Origin: Chimonanthus salicifolius
Taxonomy: Eukaryota > Streptophyta > Magnoliopsida > Laurales > Calycanthaceae
NCBI GenBank assembly: GCA_013350335.1
Contig: CM023542.1
Location: 2,232,001 to 2,296,000, forward strand
Direction of reading: 5' to 3'
Length of the DNA stretch: 64,000 bases
Below the pieces are notes generated by a model. The model saw only the letters and a program-made list of their open reading frames with translations, did no database searches and was not told the DNA's origin. The first letter of the stretch is position 1. The number at the start of each line of letters is the position of its first letter. Both the position numbers and the translations under genes were made by a program. This document shows positions 55,800 to 64,000 of this stretch, piece by piece.

Positions 55800-57107
55800 T
55801 CCGTCTTAGGATGAGCCGCGAATTATTGTTCCAAACCTTTTTCCACCAACATTTTCCATCTCAGAAAGGCTGTCAGTTTAAAGATGTGGCAGCGACCTTT
55901 TTCATTAGAATTTAGAACCTTATGGTGCCAACAAATCTGTGGACCATCCATAAATTGCTTTGTTTTCAGGATGTAATTTATGCAGGTTTTGTTTGCTGGG
56001 CAGCTTTAAGTTGGTCTAAATTTTTTTTTTTTATGATTAAAGTATTTAGGTTTTTTAGAGTATTCAATCAATTTTTGAAGTATGTATAAGCCTTTCTACT
56101 TCCGTATATCTATTAACTCTACGGAGAGTGACTCTATTTTTTAAGACCAAGTTGTTCAAACATCTTAGGGAACCTGACTAATCCTTAGAGTATGTGTAAA
56201 TCTCTTTATCTACCACACTGAGTAATACTATGGAGAGTAGCCCTTTTATGTTGAGAGTGAATTAAATTAAAGACCTCCTACATCTCAGATGAATTCTTGA
56301 CTGGCAAGTTAAATTTCATAGAGAGTGGCTCTTGAGACGGTTCATGGCCATCACTTCGATCCTTTTGGATTAAGATTTGAGTGCAAATTTACAAGTTTGA
56401 TATAGTTTATTATGAAAAAATCTACAGATTTATATGGAACATTAGCTGCTAAAATGGGATGTAAACCAACATCAGATTTTAGTGTCAACACTTGTCCATT
56501 TTCTAGATAATTTGGCTCGCAAGTGTGGAACATGCGACAATGAGCCCTACTTTTTTATATGAGTTCAGATAAAAAATGAATTGAATCCATTCTTCAAAGA
56601 AAGGGAACTTACAAACTCGACAAAGATGTCTTCTTCACTGAATTAGAAGAATATCTATCTTCATAAGAAAGCTGACAAAAGTTTCTCACTTTCTCTACTC
56701 TAAAGAACTGGCTTTAAATTTTTCTTTCGCTTTCCCTTGTCCTGAAAATCATAAATAGCAACTAAATTATACGCTTGTCATTAAGGATGGATAAGTACCA
56801 ACCTGACTCAAACAGATGTATGGCCCTGATTGCCTTTGCTCCAATTTGGGAGGCCCACTATCATCTGATTTCTTCACCATTAAAGGTCGTGGGCAGAAAT
56901 AGTGGATGAGTGACATTGAAATTTCACATTTGCACTTGAGTTAGGAAAGAAGGAACATGGCTTCATTTATTTGCCTCGCGAGTACGAGGGTAAGGCTGGG
57001 TCAACCCATTTTTTCTTCTATTAAATCGCTCTAAAATATTTCTCCTCCAAGGATTGGGTAAGCCCCCCTTTTTTTAAAAAAAAAAAAAAAAAACCGTTGT
57101 TGGAAAG
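55800..57107. other. Intergenic spacer, no gene seen
   Basis: 56150-56330 holds CCTGACTAATCCTTAGAGTA text, the dispersed repeat also duplicated at 22605-22958. A poly-A tract lies at 57077-57092. No gene recognised. Confidence 0.35.
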
Positions 57108-58831
57108 TAGGGGTGAAACAACCCGGGTTGGGCCGAGTTTGCGTTAAAACCCGATTAGAGAAATAAGCGAGTTTGGGTTATGTATTTGTATGTTTCGGGT
57201 CGAATCGGGTTGGGAAAAAAAGAACTCGTATGAAATTTGAGTTGGATTGGGTTGAGAAATTTAAAATTAACTCGATTCGATCCGACGTAACCCGAGTGCA
57301 CCAAGTTATAAAACAGTAGCAAATAAATCTGAAACTCGGGTTGGGCCAGCTCTTGGGTTGAGTTTGGTAAGAAATTTGAGTCGGGTCAGGTTGAGTAATT
57401 AAAGTCGACTCAGGTTGGAAATCAATATGTTTTGACATGAACTTTGTTGGATTTATTAAAATCTATCCTGACCCACTCAAGTTTCAAATCTATTGAAAAG
57501 AGTCAACTTCTAAATTCTTATTATAAAACAATACCATTGCAAAAAGATTAAACAAACAAATCATAATTAGAAATCGTGAAATTATAGTAAGATTATATGA
57601 GGAAAAAACCCTTCAAAATTGAGAAATTATAAAAAAGTAAAGATACATGTTGATGAGATCAAAATTACGAATACAATGAAGAAAATTGTCAATAAATAGT
57701 ATCATGAACGCCTGTTTCTATCTATCTGAAATACAAACAGCATAATGTACTTTTATGAAGTTTAGTTTGATAAATCAAGAATGGCTTGAAAGTAACCATT
57801 CAAAAAAAAAAAAAAAAAGAATGGCTTGAAAGTCACGGCATTTTGGAACATAAAAGGAAAATTGAAGAGACATGACATCTTTAATAATAAGAGATATCGA
57901 CGTATCTTTTTATTATTTAAATGATGACTATAATTAAATTTAGAAATTTAATATATCTTATTATAAAAAATTCTTTTCTTGAAATTTTCTTAAAAATAAA
58001 AATAAGATATAAAGAAGAGGTCTAGTTGAATCTATTTATGTGCAGTTAGTAGGATTAAAACTCTTTCTGACTTGCATTAAGCTGATCGACAGATCTTCGT
58101 CACTTTCTAAAAGGAAAAGAGTGGCAAGTCCAGTTGATCTTAGCCAACATGTTAGAATGAGAAAGAAACTACGGGTTTGAGGTGTTTCCCATTGATCTCT
58201 CTCGTAGATCTATTGGGGTTTCAGAATTCCAGAGATTAGTGGTAGTAGAAGTAAGGAAAAGAGGGAGTTTTTTTATCCCATTCATGGAGGCTTTTGCTGA
58301 TATTTTCTCAAGTATTAGGTGATCATCTATAGGTGTTTGATGTTTCCTGTCCCATTCTTGGATTCTTAGAATAGAGTTCTTTTGGCTTCATCACGGCGAC
58401 TATCGTTTCGAGTTTCTGTGTTTATTTTTGAGAGGCTCGAGGGTTTTTTTTTATATATGTTGGAACGAGTTTTTCTTGTTTTGTATTTTTCTTTTTATTA
58501 AAAAAATAAATCTTTACTGCTAAAAAAAATTCGGACACGGGTTGGGTCGGGTTTCAATAAATCCAACTCAACTCATGTCAAAATTTATTGAACCCAACCC
58601 GATCTGAATTTCTGACCCTAGTCAACTTGAGTGATATTTTATAACTTGGTGCACGCGGGTCGAGTCGGATTGATTTCAAATTTATCAACTCAACCCGATC
58701 CAAATTTCATTCGGGTTTTTATTTTTCCAACCCAACCCGACCCAAAATATCGAAATACATAACCCAAACCCACTGATTTCTCAATCGGGTCATGCGGGTC
58801 CGATTAAAACCCAACCCAAGGTTCACTCCTA
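57108..58831. mobile_element. 1.7-kb element with ~300-360-bp terminal inverted repeats, next to the CYP77A promoter
   Basis: The left arm (57108 to about 57470) starts TAGGGGTGAAACAACCCGGG. The right arm (about 58530-58831) on the opposite strand starts TAGGAGTGAACCTTGGGTTG. The arms share GTTTGGGTTATGTATTT, GTGCACCAAGTTATAAAA and TTGGATTTATT in mirrored order. TAGGGGTG ends suggest the hAT superfamily, but no 8-bp duplication is visible (TTGGAAAG versus GCAGTTAG). The ~1-kb centre has no recognisable transposase. Confidence 0.6.
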
Positions 58832-58944
58832 GCAGTTAGCTTGTTAAATAGCATTTTTGTGAGAATATACAACTACAAGCAGCTATAAATTTGCATCTCC
58901 AGCCCCAGCGGAACTCTCAAGTGTGGTGTCTGTCTGTCTCTCTT
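58832..58944 (+). promoter_or_regulatory. CYP77A core promoter
   Basis: CTATAAATTTG at about 58882 is a good TATA box, about 60 bp before the ATG at 58945. The inverted-repeat element ends about 50 bp upstream of this TATA box, so distal promoter sequence is element-derived. Confidence 0.5.
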
Positions 58945-60504
58945 ATGGCTTCCATCTTCCATGAGAACCTTTCTTCTTACTACCCTGTCTTCTTTACTTG
59001 TTTGGCATTTCTCATCTCGGCTCCTCTCTTCTTCAAACGAAAAAGAAGGCCCATATCACTAAACCTCCCACCCGGCCCACCCGGCTGGCCCATCTTTGGC
59101 AACCTGCTACAGTTCACCCGCTCCGGTAAGCCCTTCATCCACTACGTCCGTGATCTCCACCCTATTTACGGCCCAATCTTCACCTTAAAGATGGGTATCC
59201 GAACCCTCATTGTCGTCACCAGCGCCGATCTAGCCCACGAGGCCCTCATCACTAAGGGCCAGGCCTTCGCCGACCGCCCTGCCGAGACCCCAACTCGCGC
59301 CATCTTCAGCTGCAACAAATTCACCGTCAACTCCGCCGTCTACGGCCCAGTATGGCGCTCCCTTCGCCGGAACATGGTCTCCAACATGCTTAACTCCACT
59401 CGAATCCGGGAATTCCATTCCCTCCGCGAATCAGCCATGGACCGGCTCGTCCACCGCCTCCGAGTTGAGTCAACTCAATCCAGCCCTGTCTGGGTTCTCA
59501 AGAACGTCCGTTTCGCCATTTTCTGCATTCTGCTATCCATGTGCTTTGGGGTAGACATGACGGAAGGTGACATCATTGCCATTGACGTCATCATGAAGAA
59601 GGTCCTCATCGCTCTCACCCCTAGATTGGACGATTTCCTTCCTCTGTTCGGCCCACTCTTCGCGAAACAGAGGAAAGAAGCCCTGCGGGTCCGAGCAGAG
59701 CAGATTCGGGTACTCGTCCCCTTCATCCAACGGCGGAGGTCCGAGCTGAAGGACCCAACTGCCCGGAAGAAGATTCAGTCGTTTTCGTACCTCGACACCC
59801 TGTTTGATCTCAAGATCGACGGCCAGAAATCGTCCCCGACCGACATCGAGCTCGTGACCCTCTGTTCCGAGTTCCTCAACGGTGGGACTGACACAACGGC
59901 CACCGCCATTGAGTGGGCCTTGGCCCACTTGATCAAAAGCCCAGATATCCAAGACAAACTGTACAAAGATATAGTAGGAGTTGTAGGCGAGAGAACTGTC
60001 AATGACAAGGATTTAGAGAAAATGTTGTATCTCAATGCCTTTGTTAAGGAAGTACTGCGTAAGCACCCGCCGACGTACTTTCTGTTGACACATGCAGTTC
60101 AGGACCGGGCCAAGCTTGGCGGGTACGATATACCACCCGGCGCCAACGTCGAGTTCTATCTGCCGTCGATTTCAGAGAATCCAAAGCTATGGTTGAGCCC
60201 GAAGGTGTTCGAGCCGGAGAGGTTTTTATCGGGTGGGGAAGAAGCCAATATAACTGGCGTCACGGAGGTGAAGATGATGCCATTTGGAGTTGGGAGGAGG
60301 ATATGTCCGGGCCTCAGCATGGGTACGTTGCATATCACTCTTATGGTGGCAAGGATGGTGCAAGAATTCGAGTGGTCAGCATATCCATCTTCTTCTCCGT
60401 CGTCGACGATCGACATGGACGAGAAGTTCGAGTTCACAGTATGCATGAAAACGCCTCTCCAAGCCACAATCAAGCCCAGGAAACAACAGACGGCTCAAAT
60501 CTGA
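58945..60504 (+). CDS. CYP77A: Cytochrome P450, CYP77A type
   Basis: A single intronless frame of 519 residues starts at ATG 58945; the upstream in-frame extension to 58891 has no ATG. Features in order: an N-terminal membrane anchor (about 10-32), a proline hinge PPGPPGWPIFGN (about 41-52), FADRPAETPTRAIFSCNKFT and AVYGPVWRSLRRNM as in CYP77A proteins, the I-helix GGTDTT (313-318), the ExxR motif EVLR (369-372), FEPERF, and the heme loop PFGVGRRICPG (446-456) with the iron-ligand Cys454. P450s of this type sit on the ER and use NADPH-P450 reductase. Known CYP77A enzymes oxidise C16/C18 fatty acids in-chain or by epoxidation for cutin. The substrate here is inferred from the family. All catalytic motifs are intact. 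The GC content is well above the flanks. Confidence 0.93.
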   Translation: MASIFHENLSSYYPVFFTCLAFLISAPLFFKRKRRPISLNLPPGPPGWPIFGNLLQFTRSGKPFIHYVRDLHPIYGPIFTLKMGIRTLIVVTSADLAHEALITKGQAFADRPAETPTRAIFSCNKFTVNSAVYGPVWRSLRRNMVSNMLNSTRIREFHSLRESAMDRLVHRLRVESTQSSPVWVLKNVRFAIFCILLSMCFGVDMTEGDIIAIDVIMKKVLIALTPRLDDFLPLFGPLFAKQRKEALRVRAEQIRVLVPFIQRRRSELKDPTARKKIQSFSYLDTLFDLKIDGQKSSPTDIELVTLCSEFLNGGTDTTATAIEWALAHLIKSPDIQDKLYKDIVGVVGERTVNDKDLEKMLYLNAFVKEVLRKHPPTYFLLTHAVQDRAKLGGYDIPPGANVEFYLPSISENPKLWLSPKVFEPERFLSGGEEANITGVTEVKMMPFGVGRRICPGLSMGTLHITLMVARMVQEFEWSAYPSSSPSSTIDMDEKFEFTVCMKTPLQATIKPRKQQTAQI

Positions 60505-60965
60505 AGGCCGATGGACGGTGGATTGGTAAAATGGTGGGCCACAGAGGTTAGTTTCATTGTTCTTGTTGTTGTTACTCTTCAATTTGGTCTGAATATTGGT
60601 GACCGTTTTAAGAATCAAGATACATAGAAAAGTTATTGTTGAATGAATTTCGATCTGAGCGTTTATACTCAGGTTTTGTTTTTTGGGGGTCCCAAGCCTA
60701 TTACGATAAGCCTTGTTTCTTTCCCTCCTCCCTTTGGTATCAATAAAGTTGTCTTTTACGTCTATTTTTGTAATTTGTGGCCATTGTGGGGGTGAGTGTA
60801 CTCTTGTTATTATAAGTGGTGTTGTGCCTTTGGAATTTCATGAGAAATGAATGTCTTTAAATATTGAAATTTGAAAAACATTTATCAGTAAATCGATTTC
60901 CTACAAGTGGCAAGAGAGCACCGACTCCAAATCAGTTAATCGAATAGTGTTTTGATGAAGGAAAG
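60505..60965 (+). other. CYP77A 3' UTR and downstream spacer
   Basis: CAATAAAG at 60741 offers a canonical AATAAA signal about 240 bp after the stop. No further gene is seen. Confidence 0.45.
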
Positions 60966-61370
60966 AATATCAGCTGATACGTATCGTATCGAGTGATATA
61001 TATCGATTTTTAAACATATAAATATAATATAAGATAGCCATTTAAACACCGGACTTTTCTTTTAAGAGACATTTCATTTCAAAAGTTTATACGAAATTAC
61101 CATTTTGCCCCTCAATTCTTTGGAGAGAAATTGTCTTTTTTTTTTAAATGAGGGGCAAAAAGGTAATTTTTATACAAAATTTTGAAATGGGGTTTTTGTT
61201 AAAAAGAAAAGTAGAGTGTCTAAATGGTTATCCATATATATATATATTGGCCGATGAAAATCGTATATGTCAATATCGGACGATATCCAATATATATCAC
61301 CGATATCGTTTCTCCGATATCAATGATTTTAATTAAAAAAATAACTGACACAAAAATTTCAACCCCTAGT
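60966..61370 (-). mobile_element. TATCGG-family element interrupted by a foldback MITE
   Basis: ATCAGCTGATACGTATCG at the left and ATATCGGACGATATCC, ACCGATATCG and TTTCAACCCCTAG at the right belong to the TATCGG MITE family (outer end CTAGGGGTTGAAA on the minus strand). The foldback element at 61033-61232 sits between the halves. Left boundary and 8-bp duplication unresolved. Confidence 0.5.
61033..61232. mobile_element. 200-bp foldback MITE (about 90-bp arms)
   Basis: The left arm GATAGCCATTTAAACACC, ACTTTTCTTTT, CATTTCAAAAGTTTATACG and TTACCATTTTGCCCCT is mirrored by AGGGGCAAAAAGGTAATTTT, AAAATTTTGAAATGG, AAAGAAAAGTAGAGTGTC and TAAATGGTTATC. The loop is about 40 bp. Non-coding; such long arms are common in Mutator-like MITEs, but the target duplication is not clear in the AT-rich flanks. 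Confidence 0.7.
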
Positions 61371-62522
61371 TGCAGGCTCTAAATTGCAAGATGCACATAT
61401 TTTCATTGAGATTGTAATCATCCGTAAAAACGATTTTTTGGTGCAAGATAGTTACTTTATTCATATCTCAAATCTCAATGTAGTTGTGCCTCGATGGATC
61501 TACTTCATATCAACCAGTATAGTATTATTCTTTTTCATTTTTTTTTTTTTTTGAATTTTTGCTTTAAAATGATCCTTATTTTGGATTTTTGTGAAAATAA
61601 CTTTATAAAATAATATTAAATGCTTGCTGAATTGAATGGAGATTTCTTATTGTAAATGATATAGTTTGTAGGAAGTCTATGTGATTTTTTAATTTTTTTA
61701 AATATTCCTGAAATTCAATTTTTCTAAGATAATTTTCATTTCAGAGTTTGTTGTGAAAAAAAACTAATGAAATGATATCCAAATGTTTATGGACTAAAGT
61801 GAAGATCCCTTGATGTGATTGAATAATCTTTAGGGTATTTTTGTGATTTTTTTTAATATTCCAATGTTTTCATAAAATTCATTTTTTTACTAAAAAAAAT
61901 TCATGAATTTTAATAGAATATACATGTCACTATGAGTATTAGAGAACATGAATTTCATATTAGATGTTTCTTCATATTTTCTATTTTTCTAATTTTTTAA
62001 TTTTTTAGAATATATTTTATTTGTATCGAAATTTCAGTTCTCAAGGATCTAAAACTTTTTTTTAAAAAACCATTTTTTAATAAAAATATACTTACACTAA
62101 GTTTAAATTATTTTTTTTCTAGTTTCCTGATATGTTTCTGTAGGTTTTTAAAAAAATAAAAAATAAAATAAAAAATGAGGAGAGATTTTCAAAAAATAAT
62201 ATACAGATTACAGAGTACAGGTACGGTAGAATGTCTCTCTCACGCTTTCCGCATTTGACGGACTTAAAAATCATACCTTTCACTGTTTCAGTACTTGAAT
62301 TCAAGTATCCAAATCATCCTTCTTAGGTTTGGAACTTTTCTTTTCCACTATTATATTTCTCCATAAGTAGATAGTAATTTGGTAATTTTATTGTATTTAC
62401 AGTAAATATCATTCATCTCATCTTACACAATAAAATCATCTAAAATTAATTATTTTACTTTTATAAGTTTACAATTTATTGATACACGTATCACTTGCAC
62501 CACCCAAGTTAAGAGGACAAAT
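61371..62522. other. AT-rich spacer, no gene seen
   Basis: Mostly A/T runs; no recognisable gene, promoter or repeat. Confidence 0.35.
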
Positions 62523-62705
62523 CAGGGGTTGAAAAATGGAAACGGCCGATATATCTGTCGTTATGATATATCGGCCGATATTAGGTATTAATCGATTTAT
62601 CGGCGGCAAAATTATTGTTTTTATTTATTTTTTTACTTAAAATTACTGATATCAGCGATATATCGACCGATGTCTACTGAATATCGGCTGATATTAAAAC
62701 CCATG
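62523..62705 (+). mobile_element. hAT-like MITE of the TATCGG family
   Basis: It begins CAGGGGTTGAAAAATGG and ends AAAACCCATG. Flanks GGACAAAT (62515-62522) and GGACAAAC (62706-62713) match at 7 of 8 positions. The core includes GATATATCGGCCGATATT and GATATATCGACCGATG. Confidence 0.75.
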
Positions 62706-62824
62706 GGACAAACCACCTCTCCATTTGATGAGATGGTTAGCCTTTATGAAATGTTGTCAATGCAGCAATACAATCCCTTATCCATCTCTCACACCATGAG
62801 ATCCGCTTGATGTATGGTCTAGAT

Positions 62825-63029
62825 CAGGGGTAATAATTTCAACCACACATAGATGATCTCGGTCAATATGACCGATATATTGATGAGCTATATCGACTGA
62901 TATCATTAAATATCGCTGCTTTTGTTTTAAAAAAAAAAAATTGATTTCTTAGTGGACTCGACCGATATTGACCGATATTTCTAATTTTAACTTTTTGTCC
63001 ACGACCGATACTCGAGATTTAAACTCCTG
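62825..63029 (+). mobile_element. hAT-like MITE of the TATCGG family
   Basis: It begins CAGGGGTAATAATTTC and ends CGAGATTTAAACTCCTG. Flanks GTCTAGAT and TCCTGGAT match at 5 of 8. The core has GACCGATATATTG, TATCGACTGATATC and GACCGATATTGACCGATATT. It lies 119 bp from the previous copy. Confidence 0.55.
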
Positions 63030-63492
63030 TCCTGGATCACTTTGTAAGATTGATGAGGTGTACTAGTGTTACTTAGGGCCAATAAGTGGGCATATTCTGA
63101 GGTACATTGAGGTGGCTGAAAATTTATTGATGGTGTTGTATGATGAGGTCCCAATTTAGTAGGTTGAAACTTTGCATTGAATCAATGTCGAGAAGTGAAA
63201 AAAAGGAAGCCTAGCCACCTCTGGTCACGGTGAACGTGGTGGCCCGTCGGTGGGTGGGTGGCGTGAATATACTTAAAAGACGGGGATTAATACTAAATTG
63301 GATAGTCCGGTCAATCAGCTTTGAATGAAAGAGGCAAAAGAAAAAGAAAACTTTGGCAAAACTTTTGTCGCTCCCCTTTCAAGAATACTAGATCGGACCA
63401 TCAATCACTTAATTCTCTTTGTGGTGGGGTAACATTTAATGGTATGATTTTATAGAAGAGCAAGTCCTAATAAAAAACTTAGAGCTACTCGA
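63030..63492. other. Spacer, no gene seen
   Basis: A slightly GC-richer block at 63200-63290 (GGTGAACGTGGTGGCCCGTC) has no long open frame. Confidence 0.35.
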
Positions 63493-63786
63493 CACGGAAT
63501 GTCATAAATATTGACGATATTTACAAATCTATCATATTTTTATCAGAAAAATATCATTAACGTGCATTTATCGACACGGTAGTAAATTCCCAGTAAAATT
63601 ATATTAAAAACATGATAAACGGTAATATTGCGATAATATCCCAATAAATTCTTAGTAAATTTCTAATATTTTTATTTATTATATTTTTCATAAATTTTTT
63701 CTATTAATTTTCTATTAAAAATATGATAATTTAAAAATACCCCATTATTATCGATTACCTTTAATATCCTGAGAACATATTTGTTA
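63493..63786 (-). repeat. Dispersed repeat R, second copy
   Basis: The reverse complement of the repeat at 33592-34063: minus-strand order GTTCTCAGGATATTAA, AATTTACTAAGAATTTATTG and AATATTTATGACATT. AT-rich and non-coding. Confidence 0.45.
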
Positions 63787-63822
63787 AAATACTTTATTTT
63801 GAGCAAGTACAAGCCATTATAT

Positions 63823-63985
63823 TTCTGAACATCCTTTTAAAATGGGATCAACCTAATAAATTTTGTTCTGAACATCCTTTTAAAATGGGATCAACCTAAT
63901 AAATTTTGTTCTCAACATCCTTTTAAAATGGGATCAACCTAATAAATTTTGTTCTGAACATCCTTTATTTTCAGCAACTACAAGC
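63823..63985. repeat. 43-bp tandem repeat at the right edge
   Basis: Exact or near-exact units start at 63823, 63866, 63909 and 63952 (last one partial) with TTCTGAACATCCTTTTAAAA, and one unit has a C variant (TTCTCAAC). The array is bounded on both sides by GAGCAAGTACAAGCCATTAT / CAGCAACTACAAGCCATCAT, so a larger repeat may continue past the window. Confidence 0.9.
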
Positions 63986-64000
63986 CATCATATTCCTTTA

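Noticed and set aside
59230..60473. Several antisense ORFs over the P450 gene
   Set aside because: Composition shadows of the real frame; none shows a domain.

Overview
The window is nuclear DNA of a flowering plant. It is AT-rich and has long introns with GT/AG splice sites. Five protein-coding loci are recognisable from plant-specific families, and much of the rest is remnants of small transposable elements: TRIM-type LTR elements, tRNA-derived SINEs, a LINE tail, hAT-like and Stowaway-like MITEs, and an intronic LTR element that carries only gag. The species cannot be fixed from sequence alone. A woody, non-grass, possibly early-diverging angiosperm is a weak inference from the multi-kilobase introns and gene content.

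Layout. (1) 1-12473, minus strand: the first five coding exons of a CTR1-type Raf-like kinase gene (ethylene signalling), in introns of up to 4.6 kb that hold copia-like, LINE, TRIM and SINE insertions. The kinase domain lies beyond the left edge. (2) 12474-23244: gene-poor spacer with a 49-bp tandem array interrupted by a TRIM, an intact hAT-like MITE, SINEs and a solo LTR. (3) 23245-24715, plus: a membrane-anchored bulb-lectin/PAN-domain protein gene whose C-terminal membrane segment lies in a shifted frame. (4) 24716-34679: spacer with TRIMs, a 4-copy ~109-bp tandem repeat and MITEs. (5) 34680-35548, plus: a DUF868 gene with two apparent single-base frame shifts. (6) 35549-43988: spacer with MITEs, SINEs and low-complexity tracts. 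(7) 43989-53693, plus: a cytosolic class I fructose-bisphosphate aldolase gene with a 28-nt first coding exon and an 8.6-kb intron containing a complete gag-only LTR retrotransposon. (8) 53694-58944: spacer with a SINE and a 1.7-kb long-terminal-inverted-repeat element ending about 115 bp before the next start codon. (9) 58945-60504, plus: an intronless CYP77A-type cytochrome P450 gene. (10) 60505-64000: nested MITEs and tandem repeats.

The genes do not form a pathway: ethylene signalling, an apoplast-facing lectin-like protein, an unknown DUF868 protein, glycolysis/gluconeogenesis, and probable cutin fatty-acid oxidation. Their order is still informative. From memory of Arabidopsis, CTR1, the PAN-lectin gene and an aldolase are close neighbours on chromosome 5, and another aldolase sits beside a DUF868 gene on chromosome 2, so the window looks like an unfractionated ancestral block. 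I found no convincing new enzymatic or defence system. The most distinctive observations are the gag-only retroelement, a hAT-like MITE family built of TATCGGCCGATA-type palindromes, and three same-direction frame shifts in two genes that may be assembly errors.
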